A stretch of 64,000 bases of DNA from JAXLWB01 sp046328715 (GTDB lineage: Bacteria > Chloroflexota > Anaerolineae > Caldilineales > Caldilineaceae). Shown in pieces: positions 45,016 to 53,740 of this stretch; the stretch's first letter is position 1, and every line of letters starts with the position of its first letter. Position numbers and translations under genes: made by a program. A model generated the notes under the pieces. That model was not told where the DNA came from. It saw only the letters and a list, made by a program, of their open reading frames with translations, and did not search any database. The DNA lies in contig JAXLWB010000008.1 in NCBI GenBank assembly GCA_046328715.1, forward strand, positions 220,252 to 284,251. Direction: 5' to 3'.

Positions 45016-45329
45016 ATGGTATACCAGCAGAAGAAGTATAACAGAGAGATGAAGTTTCTAAAAATCACAATCACGTTCGCGACGATCCATCACAGCATGC
45101 ATTTTTCGCTGATCGGCGCTCTACCAGGCTGACTTCTCGATAGAATGACTAATCAGGCAAGACAATACCGTAAGTAGACAGCTTAACAATTACAGCCCGA
45201 TTGGCAACATAGCGGTTACTTTCCAAACCAATTCATGTTCATTACCTCTTCATCGCACTATATGAACCAAAATTCAAACAAACAACTGTGAATTAACTAT
45301 TATTTGATAAAAGATACGACATTCGCCTA

Positions 45330-45358
45330 TTGTCGCCTTTCGTAAACAAGCTTATACT
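45330..45358 (+). promoter_or_regulatory. Candidate promoter of small RNA 1
   Basis: TTGTCG, a 17 base spacer, then TATACT (45353-45358). No open reading frame of note follows before the terminator at 45552. Confidence 0.5.
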
Positions 45359-45364
45359 TAAAGC

Positions 45365-45591
45365 ACATCAACAACCACAGGTTGATGACTAACACGCAGA
45401 CACGCACTCAATGTACAGGGAGAAGAGCCATGTTGACCCAATCAGTCAATTGGATCTAGTCATCATTGACGGATTCATGTGAGGCAAGGTTTATTCCCAG
45501 CCTCGGCCGTCGAGGTTAACCACTTGCTGAAAGACCTCAGATCGGCAATAGCAGAAGCGCCCAATTCTACAGATTGGGCGCTTCTGTTTTT
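45365..45591 (+). ncRNA. Candidate small RNA 1 (about 227 nt)
   Basis: Bounded by a promoter-like site and an intrinsic terminator, with no convincing gene inside (longest ATG frame is about 23 codons). Several short hairpins are visible: CATCAAC with GTTGATG near 45367-45387, TTGAC with GTCAA near 45431-45449, CCTCG with CGAGG near 45501-45516. I do not recognise 6S, SRP, RNase P or tmRNA signatures. It lies between the importer operon and tRNA-Val, opposite in strand to both. Confidence 0.42.
45552..45591 (+). terminator. Intrinsic terminator of small RNA 1
   Basis: A perfect 14 bp stem (45552-45565 with 45573-45586), 7 base loop, then TTTTT. Confidence 0.85.
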
Positions 45592-45603
45592 CCAAATCTA
45601 GAC

Positions 45604-45639
45604 AAAAAACGAGCGTAGCGGATCTCGCTACGCTCGTTT

Positions 45640-45640
<1 letters not shown>
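45604..45640 (-). terminator. Intrinsic terminator of tRNA-Val
   Basis: Stem ACGAGCGTAGCG with its complement (about 45609-45620 and 45626-45637), 5 base loop, and TTTTTT on the - strand. It directly follows the encoded CCA end of the tRNA. Confidence 0.88.
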
Positions 45641-45716
<76 letters not shown>

Positions 45717-45741
45717 CTGAATTTGATTCGACAGGATAATA

Positions 45742-45769
45742 AGTATATCATATCCCTAAATCTAGGCAA
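45742..45769 (-). promoter_or_regulatory. Promoter of tRNA-Val
   Basis: Read leftward: TTGCCT (45764-45769), 16 base spacer, TATACT (45742-45747). Expected start about 20 bases before the tRNA. Confidence 0.6.
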
Positions 45770-45818
45770 ATCAGAATCCATTCGTTACCATTCAGACGAT
45801 TCTTTTTCAAACATTTTT

Positions 45819-46061
45819 ATGTACGCAGCGCGCAAAAACCGCATTCGACTTCGCACTACGCTATTGATCATGATCTTTGCTATGTTGGCGGGAGCCATTC
45901 TTACCTTGACGCTCATGCAACAGGAAATCACGCGCTTTCGCCAGGCATCCGTCAGCGCCCCACCAAGTTCTAGTCAAAAGGTCGACTGGGTCGAGATGTT
46001 ATCGGCCTTTGGCGAAGAAGTGATCCAGACCTTTATCAGTATGACCAGTGATACATACTGA
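45819..46061 (+). CDS. Small single-pass membrane protein, unknown
   Basis: An 80-residue frame beginning MYAARKNRIRLR with one hydrophobic segment (about residues 13-32) and a short polar tail. The frame reaches back to 45711, but that part would read into the tRNA gene. No good Shine-Dalgarno is visible. The basic N-terminus plus one membrane helix is consistent with a real small protein facing outward by its C-terminus. No family recognised. Confidence 0.5.
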   Translation: MYAARKNRIRLRTTLLIMIFAMLAGAILTLTLMQQEITRFRQASVSAPPSSSQKVDWVEMLSAFGEEVIQTFISMTSDTY

Positions 46062-46135
46062 GTGAGTACAGCAGTGAGACAGTAAAACAGTGATAAGTCA
46101 ACTGGCTCACTGTCTACTGTCTCACTGCCCTACTG
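46062..46135. repeat. Word-built hairpin (AGACAGTA type) between converging genes
   Basis: GCAGTGAGACAGTA (46071-46084) is the exact reverse complement of 46115-46128. The words extend on both sides. The repeat fills the entire 74-base gap, touching both stop codons. Confidence 0.92.
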
Positions 46136-47758
46136 CTATTTGTTCGGGTCAAATTCACAGCTTTGACCTTTGACACTGTTGAAATAGATACAGAGATCAA
46201 TGTAGGCTGGCCGGAACAAGGTTTGAACGGTGTCCGCTGGCTCCATAATCGCCCACCAATATTGCTCCTCATTCTTCGGATCACCATCGGCTAACCAATC
46301 GGCATTCGGCATGGTCAACAGACTCATCAAACCAACCCACGGCCAATGTTGGGCAGCATACTGGTACGCTCGTTTTAGGTAATCTCCCTGCACCTTATCC
46401 GTGATCCCAGCGTCGGCACCGTGCCATTTGTAATCGGGATTGACTGAATCAAAGGTCCAGCCAAACTCCAACAGTACAATCTTCTTGTTACTGTCACCAT
46501 AACGTTCCATGATGGCACGAATATCTTCGACATGGCGGAAGGAGAAGAAGCGATAGCCACCATATTTCGGCTTATTGGCGGCGGCTTCAGCCGGGTCGAG
46601 TTCGGGTGGAGCGGCAAACCCTGCACCATGTACGCCCAGCATGTCAAAATAGCCGTTACTGCTACCCATTGCCTTGTACATCTCTTCATAGAATACATCA
46701 TCCGGCATGGCATTGTTGTCATTGCTGCCTGTCGGCGCCATTCCTGCGCTGATCACAATTGCATTCGGATTGGCGGCTTTGATGGCTTGATAGGCTTTAC
46801 CCAAAAAGGCGACGTATTCTGCTGGATTGGGTCGTTTGCCTCCCCACTCGCGGGCGAGATTGGGTTCATTCCAAATTTGGAAGGCTTGGATGCAGCGAGT
46901 CGGTTGCGAACAGTTATATCTGGCGGCCACTGCGCTGGCAAAGGAAGCAAAAGCATCGGCATTGCCTGGAGGCGCACCAGCCCAGAAGGTTGTTAGCTTG
47001 GGATCGATGCTTAAACGGGCCAGTAGCTTCAACCCATGATCGCTTACGTCCTTTACCACCCGGTCAGCGATGGTCCAGTCATATTGGCCAGAACCAGCCC
47101 CTTCGATAGTCTCCCAGGCAAAGGTTTGTTTGACCCAATCAAAATTGGCCTTGTGCATCATATCAAGGTCATGGCTCGCCAGTTCTGGTTTCCACCAAAG
47201 AAAAGCTTGTGCCCCAAATTCCGGACTGCGCATCGAAACTGCCGGTCCTGGTGCGCTCGAATTGGGAGCGGTGGTTGGTGTTGCTTGTGTCGTATCGGAA
47301 GAAGGGTTTTGAGCTGTTGCCTGCACTGTCTTGAGATCGACAAATTCCGCAGCGAGCCAGCCCACCGTTTGTCCGTTTTGAGCAACTTGAACCCATTGTC
47401 CATCGGGCGACTTGGAGACCACGGTAAAGGTTTCACCTTTATTGGCAATACGAACGATCGTACCTGTGGCACTGGGATCGCTGCGCAGATTCAAGCCACC
47501 ATCGGCGTTCACGGTCGCTTCAGTTTTTTCTTCGGTTACGGGTGCAGGTGTTGGTACAGGGGTATCTGCTGGCTGGGGCTGACTACCCCCGTTGTTTGTT
47601 TGAGCCGCGGGTGTATCCGTTGCCACCACGACAGAGGGTTCACCCGATCCTTCAGGTGTTTTTGTTGGGGTCGGCGTAGGCTCGGGATCACTGCCACAGG
47701 CAGCCAACACAAAGAGTACAACCAGCAACAGACAAAGACGTAAAAGAGAACGCTTCAT
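46136..47758 (-). CDS. Lipoprotein with SH3b and clan-A glycoside hydrolase domains
   Basis: A 540-residue lipoprotein (lipobox LAAC near residue 20), a Thr/Pro linker, an SH3b domain (about residues 85-145, GGLNLRSDPSATGTIV), and a TIM-barrel hydrolase (about 175-520). The acid/base glutamate is in IWNEPN and the likely nucleophile in LLEFGW, as in clan GH-A enzymes. First residues and GGAG site support the start. It is anchored outside the membrane and probably acts on cell wall or extracellular polysaccharide. One of three related genes in a row. Confidence 0.82.
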   Translation of the reverse strand: MKRSLLRLCLLLVVLFVLAACGSDPEPTPTPTKTPEGSGEPSVVVATDTPAAQTNNGGSQPQPADTPVPTPAPVTEEKTEATVNADGGLNLRSDPSATGTIVRIANKGETFTVVSKSPDGQWVQVAQNGQTVGWLAAEFVDLKTVQATAQNPSSDTTQATPTTAPNSSAPGPAVSMRSPEFGAQAFLWWKPELASHDLDMMHKANFDWVKQTFAWETIEGAGSGQYDWTIADRVVKDVSDHGLKLLARLSIDPKLTTFWAGAPPGNADAFASFASAVAARYNCSQPTRCIQAFQIWNEPNLAREWGGKRPNPAEYVAFLGKAYQAIKAANPNAIVISAGMAPTGSNDNNAMPDDVFYEEMYKAMGSSNGYFDMLGVHGAGFAAPPELDPAEAAANKPKYGGYRFFSFRHVEDIRAIMERYGDSNKKIVLLEFGWTFDSVNPDYKWHGADAGITDKVQGDYLKRAYQYAAQHWPWVGLMSLLTMPNADWLADGDPKNEEQYWWAIMEPADTVQTLFRPAYIDLCIYFNSVKGQSCEFDPNK

Positions 47759-47808
47759 TCAGACTCCATAAACAGGCAATATGCCTACAGCACTAAAATA
47801 ATGCAAAT

Positions 47809-47866
47809 GCGAGTGACGAGTAGCGGGTGGCAGATAGCCTAGCCTGTAACTCGCCGCTCGCTATTT
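47809..47866. repeat. Word-built inverted repeat (GCGAGTGAC/AGCGGGT type)
   Basis: GCGAGTGACGAGTAGCGGGT (47809-47828) pairs imperfectly with ACTCGCCGCTCGCT (about 47849-47862). It lies between two SH3b-hydrolase genes. Related words occur at 56321-56386. Confidence 0.72.
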
Positions 47867-47891
47867 CAGATAACGCCTACCTGAGACGCTA

Positions 47892-49511
47892 TCAACGGCC
47901 CGTTAGTTCCTTCAACCGCCCATAGGCTTGCCGTCCCATCACTTGCCATTGTGACATCTCACCAAAGCCATAGTTGAGATTCCACAAAATCGCACCGCCC
48001 ACATAGCCGCTGTTGGCCATCATGCGGAAGGCATTGACTGTGTATTCAGCCTGTTGGGCTTCGCTGACGCGCGCCGCATATTCGTAGCCCGGATAGGGTG
48101 ATTGACTAGAGGCCCAACCAAACTCCGTGGCCCACAGTCGCTTATTGGTGTCACCAAACTGCACCATCACAGCCCGTGACTCTTCCAGTGTGCTGCGGAA
48201 GTAGAAGCTGCGGTGATTGACATGCGAAGGGGCATCATAACGACCCGCAGTCCAATCGTTGAAAGTTACTTCGGGTGGATTGGCAAAACCACTGGGGTGA
48301 ATTCCCACGCCATCACTATAGTTGGCCAATCCATTCTGATACATGCCACGCAAATAGCCGATGTCATCGCGGGCCACGTCGGTATCACCGGCTGGCGTTG
48401 TCGCACCGCTGATCACCAACATGGAGGGGCAGGCAGCTTTGATGCTAGCGTAGGCACGTCGCAGCAAATCCATGTACGAAGCAGGGTCGAGTGGAAAGCC
48501 TTCCCATTCGCGTTGCAGATTTTGCTCATTCCAGACTTCAATCGCCAAAAGTCGGCCACAGTAGCGACTGGCGATTTGGCCGACAAAGTTAGCATAGAGG
48601 TTAAAATCTTCCGGCGGGCCACCGGTACCACCCTTATTGGGGCGGGCCCAGGTTGGGGAGGTAACGACACTAAAGAGCACATTGATGCCACGGCTGCTCA
48701 TCACGTTGATGATGCCGTCCATCTCTTGCCACTGAATGGCACCCCGTTCAGACTCGGCAAATTCCCAGCGAATCTGCTGTTTGGTCAAGCTGAAGCCGAT
48801 ATCCTGAATGGCATTGGCAGAGCCTTCCTTGTCCCCTTGCCACATATTGGCCTGAATGCCGAGCATAAAGCTGCCACCACCCGCAGGGCGAGGTGCACTG
48901 GGGGGCGGGGCAGATGCACTTGCCACTGGGGCTGCACTTGCTGTTCCTCCAGCACTGGTCAGGCTAGCCAAGACCCATCCTTCAGTACCCCCAGACAAGG
49001 AGACCTGCAACCAATCTCCTGCATCGTTTTTGCCTTTGACGGTGAGTACCGTGCCAGCTGAGGCTCCCGTAACAACACCGTTGTTGGTTCCCGGGCCGCT
49101 GCGCACATTGATACGTCCAGAACGCACAGTGACAGTAGAACCATCAGTGCTAGCGCTTTGGGCAGCAGCAGGAACCGCCGCGGGTGCGCCACTACCACCT
49201 GAGATATAGGCGGCAGAAACCCACCCATCCCCGCTAAATGCACTGCTGGTAACATGATACCATGCGCCACTGGCATCACTTTCCAGGATCGTCACCGTAG
49301 CGCCGCCGTTCAATTTGGCAATGACGCCATTGCCGGTGCCTGGCCCGCTGCGTACGTTGAGGACAACCCCCGCGTTGACTGTACCGGTTTGTTGCTGAGC
49401 AAAAGCAGTTGTCGGCAGCAGCATCAACAGAAGCAAAGCCATGATGAGTGAAGCGGAATGAATTCTCTGCAATTGAATCGATTGAGGGCGAAAAAGATAA
49501 GATTTTCTCAC
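47892..49511 (-). CDS. Secreted protein with two SH3b domains and glycoside hydrolase
   Basis: The GTG at 49511 is preferred: a GGAG site lies seven bases upstream and it gives a 38-residue signal peptide ending TTAFA. Two SH3b domains follow (about residues 40-100 and 125-185, both with NVRSGPGT), an Ala/Pro linker, then a GH-A type barrel with WNEQN (acid/base) and ATEFGW (nucleophile). The barrel closely resembles those of the flanking genes. SH3b domains probably bind peptidoglycan or cell-surface material. Substrate unknown. Confidence 0.82.
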   Translation of the reverse strand: MRKSYLFRPQSIQLQRIHSASLIMALLLLMLLPTTAFAQQQTGTVNAGVVLNVRSGPGTGNGVIAKLNGGATVTILESDASGAWYHVTSSAFSGDGWVSAAYISGGSGAPAAVPAAAQSASTDGSTVTVRSGRINVRSGPGTNNGVVTGASAGTVLTVKGKNDAGDWLQVSLSGGTEGWVLASLTSAGGTASAAPVASASAPPPSAPRPAGGGSFMLGIQANMWQGDKEGSANAIQDIGFSLTKQQIRWEFAESERGAIQWQEMDGIINVMSSRGINVLFSVVTSPTWARPNKGGTGGPPEDFNLYANFVGQIASRYCGRLLAIEVWNEQNLQREWEGFPLDPASYMDLLRRAYASIKAACPSMLVISGATTPAGDTDVARDDIGYLRGMYQNGLANYSDGVGIHPSGFANPPEVTFNDWTAGRYDAPSHVNHRSFYFRSTLEESRAVMVQFGDTNKRLWATEFGWASSQSPYPGYEYAARVSEAQQAEYTVNAFRMMANSGYVGGAILWNLNYGFGEMSQWQVMGRQAYGRLKELTGR

Positions 49512-49617
49512 GTTTTGGCTCCAGAAATGCTCAATAAAGAAAACTCTACACAATAATCTTCGATTTTCGTAAGTCGCTGGGAATATACGGCAATTTTACT
49601 TTGCTTTTGGGCGCTAG

Positions 49618-49650
49618 CAAAAATATAGGCCACGCCTGAGCGTGACCTAT
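49618..49650 (-). terminator. Candidate intrinsic terminator after the 1121-residue protein gene
   Basis: Read leftward: ATAGGTCACG and CGTGGCCTAT form a 10 bp stem with one mismatch, loop of 6, then ATTTTT. Confidence 0.65.
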
Positions 49651-49712
49651 TGGGTACATTATTACAATTTACGAGATTTATTATACCTTTCAGCGTTAAT
49701 GACGACAGGAAA

Positions 49713-49775
49713 TGCATCTCATCGAATCAAGCGCGCCCCGCTGCGGGTTCGATGAACTTGAAGCGAAAGATGCAT
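49713..49775. repeat. Imperfect palindrome downstream of the 1121-residue gene
   Basis: TGCATCTCATCGAA (49713-49726) pairs with TTCGATG (49748-49754) and AGATGCA (49769-49775) in two blocks. It starts about 11 bases after the stop codon (read leftward). Confidence 0.7.
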
Positions 49776-49785
49776 AAACCCTAAA

Positions 49786-52700
49786 CTACTTGGGCATCGA
49801 AGCCAGTGCGCTAAAGGCAGGCAGTGGCGTCCAATCGTTTTTGACGATACCCCATTGCGCCTTTTCTGTACCATCTGCGACGACACGGAAATTCAGATTC
49901 CACAAGATCATAGGTCCGGCCCAGCCCCAAGCCTTGGCCATCTTGTAGGCTTCAACGGTCCAAGTTGCTTGTTCGTCAAAGTCATTATCATTGGCGTAAG
50001 CGTAGTTCGGATTGAACGCTCCACCCGCTGCCCAACCAAACTCAGAAGCGACGATAGTCTTGTCGGCGGCTCCATATTTCACAGCAATCGCCCGGTAGCC
50101 TTCCATCGTGCTACGGTACGACCAGGAATGATGGGGAGAATCACAGGCGCCGTTAAAGCTATTGCCTGATTTTTGAATTTCGGCACAGGCGGTGTCCCAG
50201 GTTGCCCACGGCGGTACATTATAGCCACTGGGATGGGCACCGACAGAGTCCATATAGTTGGCTGCACCAGCCTGGAACATCCCTTCCAGATAGGTGAAAT
50301 CGTCGACGGCCAGGCTGCCATTATTGCCTGCCGGGGTGAGGGCACCGCTGACGACGTACATCGAGGGGCAGGCAGCCTTGATTGAAGCATAGGCTGCTGC
50401 GAGTAAACGCACATAATCTCCCGGGTTCAACGGTCGATTACCCCATTCATAGTGCAGATTTTCTTCGTTCCAAACTTCGATCGCTTTGAGCGATGAGCCA
50501 CAATATTTACCAGCCAATTTACCGACAAAGCTGGCATAGGTATTGGGATCGGCAGGTGGTCCACCCACGTTTCCATCAAAGCCAGATTCACGGGCCCAGG
50601 CAGGTGCACCTACCACACTAAAGAAGACATTGAGTCCTTGTGCATTGGCTGCATTGATAATTGGGTCCATCGGGCCAAAGTCAGGAGCGCCTGCGCTGTC
50701 CTCAAAACGCTTCCATTCGATCTGCGACTTCACCCAGCCAAAGCCCAACCCCTTGGCCGAGCCCATCACCTGTGAAATCATGCCATCGCTGGTGTCGATC
50801 ATGTGGGCCTGGATACCGTAGCCAAAGGGAATACCACCAGCCGGAGCAGGAGCACTGACAACAGGCGGCGCCGCAGCAGCAGCTTGTGGCGCCGGAGCCT
50901 CTGGTTTGACTTCTCCGCCGCCTGTATTGGCAGGAGCCGCAGCAGCAGCGATCTGCTGTGGTGCCTCTGGAATGTTCTGAGCAAGCTGAACGCCCGAGAC
51001 ATCACCCAAGGTATTGACCAACTGGCCGATCACCCAGCCACTGTTGCCATTCGGCAGGGCAATTTGCCACCAATCTCCTGCCTGGTTCTTGCCGATGATC
51101 TCAAAGCTGCCACCCGGTTGAATTTGTCCCAACGTGTTGTAAATTGTCCCTGGCCCTTCACGCACATTGACGATATTGGTGCCAACAAGTCGTGGCTTGT
51201 CAACTGTTGCGGTTTGGGAAGGAGCGGCTGGCGCAGCTGCCGTAGATGTGTCAGCAGGAGCCGCGACCTTGGCGGCAACAGCTTGAACCGCCTTTAGGGC
51301 TGAAGAGAGCGACTTGGTGATCAGGTTGCCTTTGGCATCGGATAGCTGAGCTTCAATCTTGACATCACCACCGGCTGGCATATTGATGACCGCCTTTGGG
51401 TTGTCCATGGTCGTCGTGGTCTGCCCCATCGGCTTACCATCAGGACCATAGACAACAAAGGCCAGGTTGATCGGTGTCTGTTCTGCTTGAAGTTTGACTC
51501 CCTCTTGGAATTGCAGAACAACGTTCCACAAGTTGGGATCGATATCGCCGTTAGCAGGAACCTGCAAGTTGACGTTACGCACGTTGAAATTCTGGATGAC
51601 CGATAGCTTATGTTTGAAGCTACCTTCATTCTCAATATAAACCGTGCGTTCCAACCCTTGGGCGTCAATATACTTGTAAGAATAAGCACCAATGGTGGGA
51701 TCCCAGGTCACATTATTCATGAGCGTGGGGTTGTCAAGCGAAACGGTGGCTTGATTATCCACGGTTTCCAACTTGACCTTTTGCACCAGCGGTTGCAATG
51801 CCTCTTTGTAGCCTTTGGGCAGTAGATAGACGCCGCTCCGTTCGATCGACTGGCCGCTAAACTCAATCTGGATCTTGCTGCGGTCGATCTGGCTCACGGC
51901 CCATTGCAGCATGGCTTCCATCTCGCCGCCGGGTTGATAGGCTCGTGGATCCACAGGTGCAGGAATGACGACAGTATCAACATCTTTACCGATGTTGCGC
52001 CAATCGTAGCCGCCTGTATCCCAACGATCCTCGGCAATGGGGTTGGGAGTGTCGACCCGCACGGCAATCGTTTTACCGTTGGCATGCAATTCTTGCGCAA
52101 TGCGCCGGATCAGGTGGACATAATCGGCGATGACAGTTGGTTGTGGGTCTACTCCACGATAGTCAATGATCACGCCTGGATAGCCATTTTGAACCACGGT
52201 TTCGCGCACGGCGGTCACCTGGTTGTCCATCATACCGGGGTCGCTCAACATGTTATAGAGCAGATCGGTACGAACTGATTCAGGTTGTAATGAACTGCCC
52301 TGCCAATTGCGAATGACAGGTAAGGTTTTGCCACCATCATTGGTCGGCGCAACCCCTTCAAGCGCTCCATCGCCGCGCAACGCCAAACCTGCTTTGGCTT
52401 CGTAAGTAGCCACGGCATTGGCAGGTGCTTGCGGGCTGGTGCCGATATCGACTGTGGCAGCCGGAACCGCCGACGTAGTCTGCACTACCATAAAGTTGGA
52501 GGGAACTTCGGTCAGATCTGCTTCAATCACATCCTCTGAGTCCAACACCTCGCTGGGCAGGTAGTTCCAACTTGAGCCGTCCCAATTGTAAAGACTCAAG
52601 GTCGTATAGGGCTTGCTATCATTCGGGATAGGAATGCGCAAATTGACCTGCGACGGTGAGGTTCCCCGCGTGCGCAGCTTGTAGATCGGGCTGCGCGGCA

Positions 52701-53151
52701 GAATGGTGACCGGCATGTTCTTGGCAGCATCATAAAGCTCGCTGCCCTGCTGGCTAGCCTGGAAATCGAGCATCGGTGTGCTCTTCAAGTTGGCGAAGAA
52801 AGCGCTATCCACCCCGTCGGAGGGGAAGCTAACCACTGTGCCATCCGGATCCTTGAGGGAGCCACCTGAGGCGGAGATACGAGTATAGTTCAGGAAATCG
52901 AGCTGTTGTAGTGCATTGAAGGGAGGAAGAAGCGCCACGGTGATGATGAGCAATGGAATGATCACAAAAGTGAAAATCCATGCTGCGGGGCCTTCAACAA
53001 TACGTGTCAATCCGTTGTAGTTCGACGAGCGCCTCTGAATTTGTCTACTTTCGACGCGTCGATTCACGTTTCGTCGACTTTCGAGGCCACTATCAAGACG
53101 TCTATTTTCGAACCGATTGTCGAGGCGTCTGTCAGAACGGGTGCCTTGCAT
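49786..53151 (-). CDS. Membrane-anchored protein: GH18-like, SH3b and GH-A domains
   Basis: A 1121-residue protein. The N-terminus is a basic repeat rich in Arg (RRLD/RRNV/NRRVE units, about residues 5-45), then one membrane segment (about 54-78). Next come an unknown beta-rich region, a GH18-like region (about 250-480) with GVIIDYRGVD near the family DxxDxDxE position, apparently lacking the full motif, an SH3b domain (about 655-715, NVREGPGTIYNTL), an Ala/Pro linker, and a GH-A barrel (about 795-1120) with WNEEN and ASEFGW. It resembles the two neighbouring hydrolases in the barrel and looks like a fused wall-remodelling enzyme. Confidence 0.8.
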   Translation of the reverse strand: MQGTRSDRRLDNRFENRRLDSGLESRRNVNRRVESRQIQRRSSNYNGLTRIVEGPAAWIFTFVIIPLLIITVALLPPFNALQQLDFLNYTRISASGGSLKDPDGTVVSFPSDGVDSAFFANLKSTPMLDFQASQQGSELYDAAKNMPVTILPRSPIYKLRTRGTSPSQVNLRIPIPNDSKPYTTLSLYNWDGSSWNYLPSEVLDSEDVIEADLTEVPSNFMVVQTTSAVPAATVDIGTSPQAPANAVATYEAKAGLALRGDGALEGVAPTNDGGKTLPVIRNWQGSSLQPESVRTDLLYNMLSDPGMMDNQVTAVRETVVQNGYPGVIIDYRGVDPQPTVIADYVHLIRRIAQELHANGKTIAVRVDTPNPIAEDRWDTGGYDWRNIGKDVDTVVIPAPVDPRAYQPGGEMEAMLQWAVSQIDRSKIQIEFSGQSIERSGVYLLPKGYKEALQPLVQKVKLETVDNQATVSLDNPTLMNNVTWDPTIGAYSYKYIDAQGLERTVYIENEGSFKHKLSVIQNFNVRNVNLQVPANGDIDPNLWNVVLQFQEGVKLQAEQTPINLAFVVYGPDGKPMGQTTTTMDNPKAVINMPAGGDVKIEAQLSDAKGNLITKSLSSALKAVQAVAAKVAAPADTSTAAAPAAPSQTATVDKPRLVGTNIVNVREGPGTIYNTLGQIQPGGSFEIIGKNQAGDWWQIALPNGNSGWVIGQLVNTLGDVSGVQLAQNIPEAPQQIAAAAAPANTGGGEVKPEAPAPQAAAAAPPVVSAPAPAGGIPFGYGIQAHMIDTSDGMISQVMGSAKGLGFGWVKSQIEWKRFEDSAGAPDFGPMDPIINAANAQGLNVFFSVVGAPAWARESGFDGNVGGPPADPNTYASFVGKLAGKYCGSSLKAIEVWNEENLHYEWGNRPLNPGDYVRLLAAAYASIKAACPSMYVVSGALTPAGNNGSLAVDDFTYLEGMFQAGAANYMDSVGAHPSGYNVPPWATWDTACAEIQKSGNSFNGACDSPHHSWSYRSTMEGYRAIAVKYGAADKTIVASEFGWAAGGAFNPNYAYANDNDFDEQATWTVEAYKMAKAWGWAGPMILWNLNFRVVADGTEKAQWGIVKNDWTPLPAFSALASMPK

Positions 53152-53728
53152 ATTGAAAACCGACTCCTTATAAATTTATCTCGGTAGATCATGATTTACA
53201 CAATGGAGGAATTCAATCTGCTATTGTGTAAATACGCTATTCTATCTTACAGAGAATCTATTTGTGTGCCAATCTCGTTTTGGCACTTGAAAGAACTGAT
53301 CCTGTCTAGCTCGACTAGGACCGGGTTACGAAGGTTTGAGACTCTAGACAATTATAGACACAACAAAATAAGCAAGTAGAAGGTGAGTGAATGAACGCTC
53401 CCCGTTTCTATTCACCGATTTATTCTATATAAAAGGTTCATCAAACTTTTCATTCAGAATTTAGGCTGCGAGACCTACCTATCTATTTAACAAATTATCA
53501 TAACATAGAGAAAATCGACGACAAAACCTTATTGTGTAATGATTTAAACTCTGCCCTACTATTTTCAGACTTGATTCATACGATTTATATTAAATACAAC
53601 GATTAAGCGCCAAATTAGTCAGAAATTTCGTCTTACAAAAGCAAGCTTAAGAAATAAATTTGCCTTACTGTGGTTACTAAACATTTTCTTCGCTCTCAAC
53701 CGAAACTCGCAATTCAGGGTGTACGGGG
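53152..53728. other. A/T-rich gap with repeated ATTGTGTAAAT sites
   Basis: No gene is evident. ATTTACACAAT (53194-53204) and ATTGTGTAAAT (53223-53233) form a perfect 11 bp inverted pair, and ATTGTGTAAT recurs at 53531-53540. These resemble operator copies between divergent genes. Confidence 0.5.
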
Positions 53729-53734
53729 TATACT
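53729..53734 (+). promoter_or_regulatory. -10 box TATACT directly before an ATG (leaderless start)
   Basis: The hexamer ends six bases before the ATG at 53741, so transcription would begin at or within a base or two of the start codon. No matching -35 or Shine-Dalgarno is seen. Confidence 0.5.
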
Positions 53735-53740
53735 AAAAAA

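Noticed and set aside
48213..49061. A 282-codon + strand frame
   Set aside because: It is a shadow of the SH3b-hydrolase gene on the other strand.
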